Positions 44,273-52,922 of a DNA stretch of 64,000 nucleotides are shown here, piece after piece. The stretch spans positions 1 to 64,000 of the forward strand of contig JACTNB010000034.1 in the NCBI GenBank assembly GCA_014584345.1, in the 5' to 3' direction. Position 1 is the stretch's first letter; each line of letters begins with the position of its first letter. The position numbers and the translations under genes were made by a program. The stretch is from Planctomycetota bacterium. Its GTDB lineage: Bacteria > Planctomycetota > Planctomycetia > Planctomycetales > Planctomycetaceae. The notes under the pieces are model-generated. The model saw only the letters and a program-made list of their open reading frames with translations, did not search any database and had not been told where the DNA came from.

Positions 44273-45094
44273 ATGATTAAATCCGCCGTGACGATCAGTC
44301 TTGTGGAGCAAGCCCGGCAGGGGCCTTTCGTGTTTCATGGCGACTTGGCAGATTCCTGTCAGCAGGCCGGCAGACTGGGATTCGATGCCATCGAATTGTT
44401 CGCGCCGTCGGGCGAGGCCATCCGCGAGGCCCCCTTGCGTCGATTGCTATCCGATCAGAATTTGCGGCTGGCCGCGGTTGGGACGGGAGCGGGCATGGTG
44501 GTGCATGGATTGCATCTGTGTGATGCGGAGGCCTCGCGGCGGGAAGCAGCCCGTGACTTCATTCGCGCGATTATCGATGCGGGGGCGGAATACGGTGCCC
44601 CGGCAATTATTGGGTCAATGCAGGGTCGCTGGGATCAGCGAACTGACAAGCCAACCGCCGTGGCCCGCTTGCGGGACGCTTTACACGATTTGGGGGAACA
44701 TGCCCGTTTGCGGGGCGTCTGCCTGATTTATGAACCACTGAATCGTTATGAAACCAATCTGGCGGTGACACTGGAGCAGGGTGTTGAACTACTGCGGCCC
44801 TTGGAAACCAAGTCGGTGAAACTGCTGGCCGATTTGTTTCACATGAATATCGAGGAAACCTGTCTGGCCAGTGCCCTGCGGCAGGCGGGGGAGCACCTGG
44901 GGCATGTCCACTTTGTCGATTCCAACCGACAAGCCGCTGGGCGTGGACATCTGCAGTTCGGCCCCATAGCCGCTGCCCTGGTGGAGTTAGGTTATAGCGG
45001 GTATGCCTCGGCGGAGGCGTTCCCCCTTCCCGATTCCGAAACGGCAGCCCGGCAGACGATCGAGACGTTCCGAAAGTATTTCCCGCGAGTTTGA
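44273..45094 (+). CDS. Sugar phosphate isomerase/epimerase (AP endonuclease 2 fold)
   Basis: 273 aa TIM barrel. Metal ligand residues are placed as in the xylose isomerase-like family: AIELFAPSGE, CLIYEPLNRYETN (Glu), LLADLFHMNIEE (Asp-x-x-His), LGHVHFVDSNRQAAGRGHLQ (His-x-Asp-Ser) and YASAEAFPLPDSE (last Glu). Members isomerise hydroxypyruvate or ketoses. It is the last gene of the sugar cluster, 98 bp after the dehydrogenase, with no ribosome-site coupling. Confidence 0.88.
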   Translation: MIKSAVTISLVEQARQGPFVFHGDLADSCQQAGRLGFDAIELFAPSGEAIREAPLRRLLSDQNLRLAAVGTGAGMVVHGLHLCDAEASRREAARDFIRAIIDAGAEYGAPAIIGSMQGRWDQRTDKPTAVARLRDALHDLGEHARLRGVCLIYEPLNRYETNLAVTLEQGVELLRPLETKSVKLLADLFHMNIEETCLASALRQAGEHLGHVHFVDSNRQAAGRGHLQFGPIAAALVELGYSGYASAEAFPLPDSETAARQTIETFRKYFPRV

Positions 45095-45195
45095 GCAGGA
45101 AGTTGCCGGAATTGCTCTTGCGGGGATCCGCCCCTTTCTTCTACCGTGGGCCTGCTCTATATAGTATTGCATGGAACACCATGACGAGGTTCCGT

Positions 45196-45600
45196 ATGAA
45201 ACCGACCTTGGCATTGCTCGCAGTCAGTGGATTACTCCTGATCCTTCAGGGAACTTTGTTCTCGCAAACCCAGCAGAACGCCGGGGTGATCGCGCTCTCC
45301 CCGGAAGCTGTGGGCCAGACGTGTGAGATCGTATTGAAGCGGAAGGAGAGACCGGCATCGGCTCCCGCGGAAACCTGTATGGGGGAGATGATTCGGTTTG
45401 ATGACAAGTCCGTCGTGCTCGTCAATGCGACACGGACAACCAGGGTGTACCGAAGTGTGCCGGTACTCTCCAGCATCCCTTACGTCAAGCGGTGGTTTCG
45501 CAACACAGGCACTGGAGTCGAAACGATTACCGGAGAATTGGAAGTCCGCCGGGCCGATATCGAGAGCATCACGTATCCATCGCCAGAGGGGGCAAACTAG
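45196..45600 (+). CDS. Secreted small protein with secretin-like motif
   Basis: 134 aa from ATG 45196 (MKPTLALLAVSG), which has GAGG at a good distance; 45181 is the other choice. A signal peptide (LLAVSGLLLILQGTLFSQ) leads. Near the end VPVLSSIPYVKRWFRNTG strongly recalls the motif of type II/III secretins (PVLGxIPxLGxLF), and is followed by a beta tail. The protein is far too short to be a secretin. Its stop codon TAG (45598-45600) is supplied by the terminal repeat of the MITE at 45595, so the C-terminus was reshaped by the insertion. Confidence 0.65.
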   Translation: MKPTLALLAVSGLLLILQGTLFSQTQQNAGVIALSPEAVGQTCEIVLKRKERPASAPAETCMGEMIRFDDKSVVLVNATRTTRVYRSVPVLSSIPYVKRWFRNTGTGVETITGELEVRRADIESITYPSPEGAN

Positions 45601-45995
45601 CCGCGCCCGTGAAGGAGCGGGCCACGTTCGAGTCGCATTCGTGGTGATGTTGTCTACTCGTGTGGACTCCGCGTCGGACTGGGTGATTTTCAGAGTTCAC
45701 CGCAGAGGTACGCGAAGGCGGAATTTCCTTGCCAAGTTTCCGCAAGGTGTTTTCTCGCAATGAAATCGACAGTCGCGGCAGGGGATGAAGAAACAATACA
45801 ATCCTCCGCGGACCTCCGCGGACCTCCGCGTTCTCCACGGTGAGTCTTCGATGATTTACGGAAAATGCCAGGCCTAACCCGCGCACGCGGTGGCGGACAA
45901 GCCGCCAGTGGCACACTACGGAATCCACTTGGGTGGAATGCAACGCGTAGTTGGAAACTCGAATGTGGCCCGCTTCTTCACGGGCGCGGCTAGTT
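45595..45995. mobile_element. MITE-like element with 39-bp terminal inverted repeats
   Basis: The left end 45595-45633 and the right end 45957-45995 are inverted copies matching at 37 of 39 positions, beginning AACTAGCCGCGCCCGTGAAG. The 401-bp body codes for nothing evident. Inside, a second, weaker inverted pair (about 45693-45720 and 45811-45846; GAGTTCACCGCAGAGG against CCACGGTGAGTC) encloses a tandem GGACCTCCGC block (45803-45830). Its right half resembles the decayed repeat at 26820-26910. No transposase is linked; it is probably mobilised in trans. The rest of the 45996-46079 gap has nothing. Confidence 0.8.
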
Positions 45996-46079
45996 GCGCG
46001 AATTCGTGTGACACGACAGTGTTGCCATCGCAAGGTTGAAAACCACTCGGGTGGACTAACGCATCGCGGCGGGCGTTGA

Positions 46080-47546
46080 TCAATTTGGCTCTCTTTCGAG
46101 GACTTTCAGGGTGGGCAGGCGGTATCGCAGAAGTTCATCCCTGAGCGATTGAACCCCTTCCTCGTAAACTTTCACGGGATCGCCCGATCGCAGAATATCG
46201 AGATTTGTGAGGATGATCTGGTCCCCCGGAGCGAGTGTTTCTCGCACGAGCAGGATTGATTCGACCGTCGCTACTGGTTGAATCCGCTTTTGAATCGCTT
46301 TCCCTGCCTCGACCGTGAATATCTGATCCTGATAAACGGCATCGCGCGGAACGGGGATGACGCCTGCGTGAATCGGGCCATCGATGCTGACGGTGACAAA
46401 CGTCCCGGGCAGCAAGGGGACCGGGTTTTCATCGTTGTCGATGACAATATAAAGGTCGACGGTTCGGGTCTGCGAGTCGGCCAGGGGGGCGGCACGAATC
46501 ACCAGGCCTTTCCATTCGACGGATTCATGCCCAGCGGATTTCAGAGTTGCTTGGGGATAATGACCGCTGTTGATGTGAGGCACCAGCTTGAGATAATCCT
46601 GCATGGGAATTCCGACGGGAACTTCCACCTGCTTGTCGTTGGTGACGGTGACCAGGGGATCGCCCACGCGGACATATTGCCCCCGTTCGACATGCACTTC
46701 GCTGAACTGACCCGAGATGGGAGAGGTGATCGTGGTTCGATTCAGGTCCAGGCGTGCGAGTTCGACATCGTTGCGTTGGGTGGCCAAGCGGGATTCGGCT
46801 TGTTTGATGCGGTCGGGGAGCAGGTTCAGTTCGGTTTCCATTTGCACCATCGCATCCTCGTAGCGACGGAGGTCGAGTTCGGCTGTGGTTAAATTGCTCT
46901 GGCTGAGTACATTCTGCTGGACCAGTCCCTTGATGCGATTGTACTCCTTGCTGAACTCGGCGTAATTCTGCTCCTGGATTTTGAAACGTCGCTGGAGATT
47001 GAGTTTTTCCTGTTCGAGCCGAGACAGTTCCGCTTGGGCTTCTTGGGCCATGCTTTCCGCTCGATCGAGTTTTTCCCGATAGGTCAGTGGATCAATCCGC
47101 AGAATGACATCGCCTTCCTGGCGTTTGGAAAGTCCCGTCTCGGTTGTCGAGACCTGTGTGGCACGGATGGAATGGCCGATTTTCAGTGGCTCGATGGTTT
47201 CGATGACTTCCCCCGCAACCTGGGCGGATAAGACGACGGACTGCATTGCCCGCGCAGTTCCAAAGCCGGTAATCAACTCCTGGACGGTCATGCGTTCCGT
47301 GACGTACGCCTGAACGGCATGCACTCGGGTTACGGGCTCCACCCGCTTGGGAGCCTGTTTCAGGGAGGCAATAAACCGCGAAGCGGAGTAACACAGCCCG
47401 GAAATCACGGCGATTATCAGCAGGGACAGCAATCCCTTGCGGAGGTGGTTGGAAGGGGGGCGTCGCATTCCGACGGGCGAAGCCTTGCTCTTCTCGGCCC
47501 CTTCGCGGGAACGGTGGACCTCAAGGGTGGGATTGATTTGCTCCAC
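46080..47546 (-). CDS. RND-type efflux periplasmic adaptor (membrane fusion protein)
   Basis: 488 aa from GTG 47546 with an AAGG site. One N-terminal membrane anchor (GLLSLLIIAVISGLCYSAS) precedes the lipoyl half VVLSAQVAGEVIETIE, a long coiled-coil hairpin (about residues 170-275; AESMAQEAQAELSRLEQEKL) and the second lipoyl half ITSPISGQFSEVHVERGQYV. Beta-barrel and membrane-proximal domains follow (LPGTFVTVSIDG, VPRDAVYQDQIFTVEAG). It would bridge an inner-membrane pump and an outer channel; the pump is not within this window on this side (the next gene is convergent-divergent rRNA methylase). Confidence 0.88.
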   Translation of the reverse strand: MEQINPTLEVHRSREGAEKSKASPVGMRRPPSNHLRKGLLSLLIIAVISGLCYSASRFIASLKQAPKRVEPVTRVHAVQAYVTERMTVQELITGFGTARAMQSVVLSAQVAGEVIETIEPLKIGHSIRATQVSTTETGLSKRQEGDVILRIDPLTYREKLDRAESMAQEAQAELSRLEQEKLNLQRRFKIQEQNYAEFSKEYNRIKGLVQQNVLSQSNLTTAELDLRRYEDAMVQMETELNLLPDRIKQAESRLATQRNDVELARLDLNRTTITSPISGQFSEVHVERGQYVRVGDPLVTVTNDKQVEVPVGIPMQDYLKLVPHINSGHYPQATLKSAGHESVEWKGLVIRAAPLADSQTRTVDLYIVIDNDENPVPLLPGTFVTVSIDGPIHAGVIPVPRDAVYQDQIFTVEAGKAIQKRIQPVATVESILLVRETLAPGDQIILTNLDILRSGDPVKVYEEGVQSLRDELLRYRLPTLKVLEREPN

Positions 47547-47656
47547 TTTACAGTTACCTTATGTAAAGAAAAAAAATCAGGTTGCCTGCCTGGTAACCAG
47601 AGGGCCGTCGCACTGTCCGGGCCTGCAATCCAGCGGATAAATGATGCGGTATCCAT

Positions 47657-48574
47657 ATGTCTGTCGAGAAGATTGAGCATCTCGAAGATCCTAGACTCAC
47701 GCAGTATCGGGATATTCGTAATAAAAGTCACTATCGAACGACAGGATATTTCGTCGCTGAAGGCTGGCGTGTTGTCGAACGGATGTTGAATTCTCCCCTC
47801 ACGGTCCAATCAATACTTGTCAGCGAACGCCGTGCCGATTTGATGCTCCCCCGGTTTGCCGACCGGGCTGAGGTGTACGTCCTTCCCGATGCCCTGGCAC
47901 GTGAACTGGTCGGATATAACTTTCATGCGGGTGTTTTAGGTGTCGGCTTGCGTCCCGGCAATCCTGCCTTGCGGGATATGCTGTCCAGCACGGCCTGCCA
48001 GCCGTTGATCGTTTGTTGTCCCCATCTAACCGGCCCGGACAATCTGGGTTCCCTGATTCGGCTTTCCTCGGGATTTGGCGTTTCGGGAATTTTACTGGGT
48101 CCAGGCTCCGTGGATCCCTACCTGCGGCGGTGCGTGCGGGTTTCGATGGGGACAATTTTTCAACTTCCGATCCGAATTTCGCCCGAATTGCGGAGTGATC
48201 TGCTGACGCTACGGGAAGACTTTCAATACAGGCTGCTGGCGGCGGAAAAAACGGAGACTTCCCGTCCCCTGAGGGAATATCACCATTCAGAGCATATAAA
48301 TCACCCTCGCGTGTTGTTGTTGGGAAACGAAGCGGAAGGTCTCGATGAATGCTGGTTGGAACTGGTCGAGAGTATTTATCATATTCCCATGGCCTCGGGC
48401 GTCGAGTCCTTGAATATTACCCATGCCGCCGGAATCTTTTTGTACGAAATGACACATCATCGAGAGGATCGTCGCCGATTACTCCTTGACGATAATCACC
48501 TGTCCGTTGGAGAGGCTGGCGGTGAGATGATCGATCTGCCAGGTCCCCTCGATCATCCTCCCACGGACCAGTAG
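47657..48574 (+). CDS. SpoU/TrmH-family RNA methyltransferase
   Basis: 305 aa. An N-terminal substrate domain (YRDIRNKSHYRTTGYFVAEG, typical of the TrmH group) precedes the knot: HLTGPDNLGSLIRLSSGFGV (motif 1), VLLLGNEAEGLDECWLELVE (motif 2) and IPMASGVESLNITHAAGIFL (motif 3). It methylates a ribose 2'-OH in rRNA or tRNA. The last 96 bp overlap the convergent Coa1-like gene on the other strand, so the C-terminal 30 residues may be non-conserved. Confidence 0.86.
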   Translation: MSVEKIEHLEDPRLTQYRDIRNKSHYRTTGYFVAEGWRVVERMLNSPLTVQSILVSERRADLMLPRFADRAEVYVLPDALARELVGYNFHAGVLGVGLRPGNPALRDMLSSTACQPLIVCCPHLTGPDNLGSLIRLSSGFGVSGILLGPGSVDPYLRRCVRVSMGTIFQLPIRISPELRSDLLTLREDFQYRLLAAEKTETSRPLREYHHSEHINHPRVLLLGNEAEGLDECWLELVESIYHIPMASGVESLNITHAAGIFLYEMTHHREDRRRLLLDDNHLSVGEAGGEMIDLPGPLDHPPTDQ

Positions 48575-48913
48575 CCGACCGTCTCCCGTAGGTCCTGAAA
48601 CGGGGATTTCCACGTCGGCCGAGCCGTTTTCGTTCTCCTCGTCGACTTGAATATTTCCCTTGGTGATAAATCCGCCCGTCACAGGCTGGCCGATCGCCTG
48701 GCGGATTTGTGCATTCTCGCCCGCCAGAGTCAACGCCTGTTGATAAAAGGGATGTGCCCGAACACCATTCAAGGCACTGACGTAAATCAGTCCCACGAAC
48801 CCGGCACAGATGGAAAGCATGAGCGCCAGGACGATGGGGACCATCATCAATTTATGCTTCCAGGCCCAGTCGAAGAAATCTTCGGAGGGGGGGGAATTCG
48901 TCGGTACAGTCAC
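48479..48913 (-). CDS. Coa1-like cytochrome oxidase assembly protein
   Basis: 144 aa. One membrane helix near the N-terminus (MMVPIVLALMLSICAGFVGL) is followed by a soluble domain in which ALTLAGENAQIRQAIGQPVT, GGFITKGNIQVDEE, DVEIPVSGPTGDGRLLVRG and GTWQIDHLTA match the Coa1/Tim21 fold (helix plus beta-sheet). Coa1 assists assembly of cytochrome c oxidase in mitochondria; bacterial members are uncharacterised. The 3' part overlaps the SpoU gene on the other strand by 96 bp. Confidence 0.75.
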   Translation of the reverse strand: MTVPTNSPPSEDFFDWAWKHKLMMVPIVLALMLSICAGFVGLIYVSALNGVRAHPFYQQALTLAGENAQIRQAIGQPVTGGFITKGNIQVDEENENGSADVEIPVSGPTGDGRLLVRGRMIEGTWQIDHLTASLSNGQVIIVKE

Positions 48914-49027
48914 GTCGGGCTCCTCCAGACATCGAGGGATAATTATTCGATGATTCGTGTTGGGTTCTCAGTGATTGCAGGCGAAAGTTCGCCCGCCAGA
49001 GACAAATAATCCGAAGACCGGAACGGG

Positions 49028-49471
49028 CTAATGGGCCGGGGTCGATGTTCCCTGCAGAGTCAGGACTATCCGTCGCGAGCCGCCCCGCTCGCGATGTTCG
49101 CCGAGATAAATTCCCTGCCAGGTTCCGAGCAACAATTCGCCCCGATGAACCGGAACGGACAGACTGGCCCCCAGCAGCGAGGCCTTTACATGCGCGGGCA
49201 TGTCATCGGGACCTTCGCAGGTATGGACATAAGGAAAGGACTCGGGTGCGATGGCGTGCAGCGATGCTTCCAGATCCACGCGGACATCCGGGTCGGCATT
49301 TTCGTTGATTGTCAACGATGCCGACGTATGCAGAATGAAGACATGCAACAGCCCTGTTTCCATTTGCCTCAACTCGGGCAGGGCAGTGAGAATTTCGCGG
49401 GTGATCAGATGAAATCCGCGCGAGCGGGGGGAGAGGGACATCTGTTTTTGCAACCATATCTGACCATTCAC
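49028..49471 (-). CDS. YjbQ (UPF0047) family protein
   Basis: 147 aa from GTG 49471 (VNGQIWLQKQ), chosen because an AGGAG site precedes it and it gives the family's usual length near 140; the frame is open to 49561. SRGFHLITREILTALPEL, GLLHVFILHTSASLTINENA, DVRVDLEASLHAI, DDMPAHVKASLLG and LLLGTWQGIYLGEHRERGGS are hallmark segments, with the conserved His residues. Members have been reported with weak thiamin-phosphate synthase activity, but the true function is uncertain. aroC lies 57 bp upstream on the same strand. Confidence 0.9.
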   Translation of the reverse strand: MNGQIWLQKQMSLSPRSRGFHLITREILTALPELRQMETGLLHVFILHTSASLTINENADPDVRVDLEASLHAIAPESFPYVHTCEGPDDMPAHVKASLLGASLSVPVHRGELLLGTWQGIYLGEHRERGGSRRIVLTLQGTSTPAH

Positions 49472-49527
49472 TTCTGAAACGCTCCTTCCGACCAATGCCT
49501 GGTGTTTCTCGCAAGACGCGGGGACTG

Positions 49528-50661
49528 TCATTGTCCGGGATGATCTGGATTTCCCGCGCATTGAGCCCGCCAGCGGAGCCAGTGATCGGCCAGTGTGATG
49601 GCGACCATGGCCTCCGCCATCGGAATAAATCGGGGTAGCAGGCAGGGATCGTGTCGCCCGCGGGTGCTGACGGTGGTCGGCTCTCCCGCGCGATTCACCG
49701 TCGGCTGCTCAATCGGCAGGGAACTGGTCGGCTTGACCGCGGCCCGCAATACAATGGGCAAGCCCGTTGTGATGCCTCCCAGCATGCCGCCGTGCCGATT
49801 GGTCTGGGTGGTGATTTGCCCCGATTTCTCGCCTGGCACGAAATAATCGTTATTTTGACTGCCGCGCATACTGGCACAGCCGAAACCGATGCCGTATTCC
49901 ACGCCGAGCACGGCAGGCAGGCTGAACAAGGCCTTGGCGAGATCGGCCTTGAGTTTGTCGAACACCGGTTCTCCCCAGCCGGCGGGGACCCCGGTGGCAA
50001 CAATTTCGGCGGCCCCTCCGATGGAATCGCCCTGTTTGCGCACCTGTTCGATGAGATCGATCATGCGGGCGGCTGCAGCGGTGTCGGGGCAGCGGACGAT
50101 GTTGGGCGAGCCATCGGGGAGTGTTTCCACGCGTGCCTGGGTGATCTGCTCGGGGGCATCGATGGCAGCGACGATATCCCCCACCTGCACGACATACCCC
50201 GTGATCCTTACGCCACACTGTTCGGCCAGCAGCTTTTTGGCGACAGCCCCCGCGGCAACCCGTGCCGTGGTTTCACGCGCGCTAGAACGTCCTCCCCCGC
50301 GGAAATCGCGGAAGCCGTATTTGGCGTCGAAGGAATAATCGGCATGTCCGGGCCGGTAGACGTCCCGGATGTTGCCATAGTCCTTGCTGCGTTGATCCTC
50401 GTTGGGGATGAAAATCGCGAGCGCGGTGCCGGTGGTCCGCCCTTCAAACACTCCCGAAAGAATCTGGGGGCGATCGGATTCCTTGCGCTGCGTGACAATT
50501 TTGCTTTGACCCGGGCGGCGGCGGTCCAAATCTGCCTGCAAGTCCGCTTCCTGCAATTCCAGTCCGGGAGGAACGCCATCGATAATGACCACGTTCCCCG
50601 GTCCGTGGCTTTCGCCGGCCGTGGTGATGCGAAATGCCTGCCCATACGAATTTCCAGCCAT
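49528..50661 (-). CDS. aroC: Chorismate synthase
   Basis: 377 aa. The N-terminus MAGNSYGQAFRITTAGESHG, RRPGQSKIVTQRKESD, RPGHADYSFDAKYG, DFRGGGRSSARETTARVAAG and GCASMRGSQNNDYFV, GGMLGGITTGLPI are the FMN and substrate signatures of AroC. It removes phosphate from EPSP to give chorismate, the last common step of aromatic synthesis, using reduced FMN. The promoter lies in the 50662-50982 gap, shared with the divergent aminotransferase gene. Confidence 0.97.
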   Translation of the reverse strand: MAGNSYGQAFRITTAGESHGPGNVVIIDGVPPGLELQEADLQADLDRRRPGQSKIVTQRKESDRPQILSGVFEGRTTGTALAIFIPNEDQRSKDYGNIRDVYRPGHADYSFDAKYGFRDFRGGGRSSARETTARVAAGAVAKKLLAEQCGVRITGYVVQVGDIVAAIDAPEQITQARVETLPDGSPNIVRCPDTAAAARMIDLIEQVRKQGDSIGGAAEIVATGVPAGWGEPVFDKLKADLAKALFSLPAVLGVEYGIGFGCASMRGSQNNDYFVPGEKSGQITTQTNRHGGMLGGITTGLPIVLRAAVKPTSSLPIEQPTVNRAGEPTTVSTRGRHDPCLLPRFIPMAEAMVAITLADHWLRWRAQCAGNPDHPGQ

Positions 50662-50797
50662 CTATCGCCTTCTCTCTGCGGAAGTAAGTCTGTCGCGCTG
50701 CCCTTGGAGGCTCGGCATCGGGGGATCACCGCAACGCCTATTTCTCTATTCTAACGAACGCATTCGCGGGAACCAGCCGACAAACCCTCGTGTCCGC

Positions 50798-50826
50798 TTG
50801 ACGTTCCGAATTAAACACGGACAATC
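50798..50826 (+). promoter_or_regulatory. Possible promoter of the aspartate aminotransferase gene
   Basis: TTGACG (50798-50803), 17-bp spacer, ACAATC (50821-50826). The leader to ATG 50983 would be about 150 nt. The -10 box is a poor match. The 321-bp gap 50662-50982 must also hold the aroC promoter on the other strand; no gene is supported in it. Confidence 0.35.
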
Positions 50827-50982
50827 CGAGACGAACAGTATGCGGGGCGATTCCATGCCGAAAATCGAATTGGCAAGGAAAACTGGTAGAGAATCGGCCC
50901 CGATTGTTCAGACAGATGTACCCTGGGTTTACGCCGCAAATGTGGCTGTTTTGCGAGTAATTACTGAAACGGACCTATTCTT

Positions 50983-52173
50983 ATGCAATTCTCACCTGCT
51001 GTCTCCGCCTTGCAACCCTCCGCCACGATTGCAGCCGCTACCAAGGCCAAGGAACTGAAAGCCCAGGGAAAAACGATCTACGAATTCACGTTGGGGGAAC
51101 CCGACTTCAACACTCCGCTGCACATTCGTCAGGCTGCGATCGAGGCGATGAACGCGGGGAAGACTCATTACACGGCTGCCGGGGGAATTCCCGAACTGCG
51201 GAAGGCGGTGTGTACCGCTGCCCAGCGGGATTACGGCATTTCCATCGAACCGCAGAACGTCATTATTTCGAATGGCGCCAAGCACTCGATTCATAACGTG
51301 TTATGCGCGGTCTGTTGCCCTGGCGATGAAGTGCTGATTCCCACGCCTTACTGGGTGAGTTACAGCGCGCTGGTGGAGCTTGCCGGCGGGATCCCGATCC
51401 TGGTGGATGCGACCGAAGCACAAGGGTTCCTGCCATCTGTTGAGCAGATAGCAGCCCAGGTGACCCCGCGCACCAAGTTGATCATGCTCAACAGTCCCTG
51501 TAACCCGACGGGAGTGGTGTTTCCGGTTGATTTACTGCGGCAGATAGGTGAACTGGCGGTCCGACAGAACTTCTACATTCTTTCCGATGAAATTTACGAC
51601 AAACTGATTTATCCCGGTTGGGAAACCTGTTGCATGTTGACGCTGGGGGACGAAATTGCGTCGCGCACCATCGTGATTAACGGCGTCAGTAAAGCGTATG
51701 CGATGACGGGCTGGCGCATTGGCTGGACGATAGGCGAACCGGCGTTGATCAAGGCGATCGATAAACTGCAAAGCCAGCAAACTTCCAATCCCTGCAGCAT
51801 CAGTCAGTACGCGGCCCTGGCCGCCTTGACGGGGCCTCAGGATTGCGTGGCGGAAATGCTCACGGAATTCAACAAGCGGCGGGAATACGTTGTCCGTCGC
51901 TTCCGGGATATTTCGGGAGTCAGTTTCGTGGAACCGGGGGGAGCCTTTTATCTCTTCTTCAACGTGCAATCGTACTTCAACAAACCGTTGCAAGGGGGCG
52001 TGCAGGTTTCCAATGCAACCGATTTCTGCACGGCACTGCTGGAACAGGCCCAGGTGGCATTGGTCACGGGGGATGCCTTCGGAGCGGAAGGATACGTGAG
52101 GTTGTCGTTCGCCACGGATATGGAAACCCTGCGGGTCGGCATCGATCGATTGGCGGAGTTTTTGCAGGGGTAG
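50983..52173 (+). CDS. aspC: Aspartate aminotransferase (class I, group Ib)
   Basis: 396 aa. FTLGEPDFNTPLHIRQAA, HYTAAGGIPELRKAV, NGAKHSIHNVLCAVCCPGDE, PTPYWVSYSALVELAGG, NSPCNPTG, LSDEIYDKLIYPG and NGVSKAYAMTGWRIGW with the PLP Lys (about 237) all follow the Thermus-type aspartate aminotransferase. GAFYLFFNV and FGAEGYVRLSFAT close the substrate pocket. It interconverts aspartate and oxaloacetate. It may also act on prephenate, as related enzymes do; aroC is its divergent neighbour. Confidence 0.9.
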   Translation: MQFSPAVSALQPSATIAAATKAKELKAQGKTIYEFTLGEPDFNTPLHIRQAAIEAMNAGKTHYTAAGGIPELRKAVCTAAQRDYGISIEPQNVIISNGAKHSIHNVLCAVCCPGDEVLIPTPYWVSYSALVELAGGIPILVDATEAQGFLPSVEQIAAQVTPRTKLIMLNSPCNPTGVVFPVDLLRQIGELAVRQNFYILSDEIYDKLIYPGWETCCMLTLGDEIASRTIVINGVSKAYAMTGWRIGWTIGEPALIKAIDKLQSQQTSNPCSISQYAALAALTGPQDCVAEMLTEFNKRREYVVRRFRDISGVSFVEPGGAFYLFFNVQSYFNKPLQGGVQVSNATDFCTALLEQAQVALVTGDAFGAEGYVRLSFATDMETLRVGIDRLAEFLQG

Positions 52174-52187
52174 GCGTTGGGGGGGAT

Positions 52188-52661
52188 TTAGCCGGCTCCG
52201 GGATGGATCCAATCGCTTCCACCATCGGCCCAGTATTCCTTTTTCCAGATGGGGACGGATTGCTTGATCCGCGTCATCATTTCGGCGGCGGCTTCAAAGG
52301 CGGCCTGCCGATGCGGGGAGGCAACGGCCATGGCAATCGCGATATCGCCTAGCTCCAACGGTCCCAGTCGATGCACCACGCACACCCGTTTCAAGGGCCA
52401 CTCGCGGAAAGCGGATTCAACGATTTGCCGGAGTTCCGACAGCGCCATTTCGGGAAAGGCCTCGTATTCCAGCGAGAGGGTTTGTTTTTCGAGGGTGAAT
52501 TCCCGAACGGTTCCCAAAAACGCGACCACGGCACCAGCGTCGCGCGTGCGTACCTGTTCGATCACGGTACTGTAATCGATCACGTTTCGCGTCAGGGCCA
52601 ATTCGTAAGAGGGGCTTGTCTGGCGATAGGCAAGGCTGTTTTCTTCCGAAGGATTGATCAC
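52188..52661 (-). CDS. moaE: Molybdopterin synthase catalytic subunit
   Basis: 157 aa. DAGAVVAFLGTVREFT, LEYEAFPEMALSELRQI, VCVVHRLGPLELGDIAIAMA, ASPHRQAAFEAAAEMMTRIK and VPIWKKEYWADGGSDWI match MoaE, with the active-site Lys in PIWKKE. It adds two sulfurs to precursor Z with MoaD as donor. It follows moaD by 3 bp. An N-terminal tail of about 20 residues is longer than usual. Confidence 0.93.
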   Translation of the reverse strand: MINPSEENSLAYRQTSPSYELALTRNVIDYSTVIEQVRTRDAGAVVAFLGTVREFTLEKQTLSLEYEAFPEMALSELRQIVESAFREWPLKRVCVVHRLGPLELGDIAIAMAVASPHRQAAFEAAAEMMTRIKQSVPIWKKEYWADGGSDWIHPGAG

Positions 52662-52664
52662 GGT

Positions 52665-52922
52665 TCAGCCTCCACTCACGGGGGGAAAGCAGGCCAGTTC
52701 GTCGGCTGACTCGATGACGTCTTCTTCGCGGGCGTATTGTCCGTTGCGAGCGATCAAAACGGGCAGCCGTTCCCGCAGAATATCCGGAAAACGTGCCTCC
52801 AACAGTCCACGAAATTCACCGATGGTCGCCCCGGAGGGTATTTCCCAGATCAGTTGATCCGTACCTGTAATTTCCCGCAATCGGGCAAAACAGCGAACGC
52901 TGATTTTCAGAGGTGCAGTCAT
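52665..52922 (-). CDS. moaD: Molybdopterin synthase sulfur carrier subunit
   Basis: 85 aa with a ubiquitin-like fold (KISVRCFARLREITGTDQL, IPSGATIGEFRGLLEARFP) ending in the required Gly-Gly (CFPPVSGG) that receives sulfur as a thiocarboxylate. The ATG lies directly against the stop of the long FAD/Fe-S gene (52923), with no gap, so the three genes are one transcript. Confidence 0.93.
   Translation of the reverse strand: MTAPLKISVRCFARLREITGTDQLIWEIPSGATIGEFRGLLEARFPDILRERLPVLIARNGQYAREEDVIESADELACFPPVSGG

Noticed and set aside
45803..45830. Tandem GGACCTCCGC copies as an independent repeat
   Set aside because: It lies wholly inside the MITE-like element and is described there.
49651..50754. 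367-aa open frame on the plus strand
   Set aside because: It is antisense to aroC, whose family signatures are complete.
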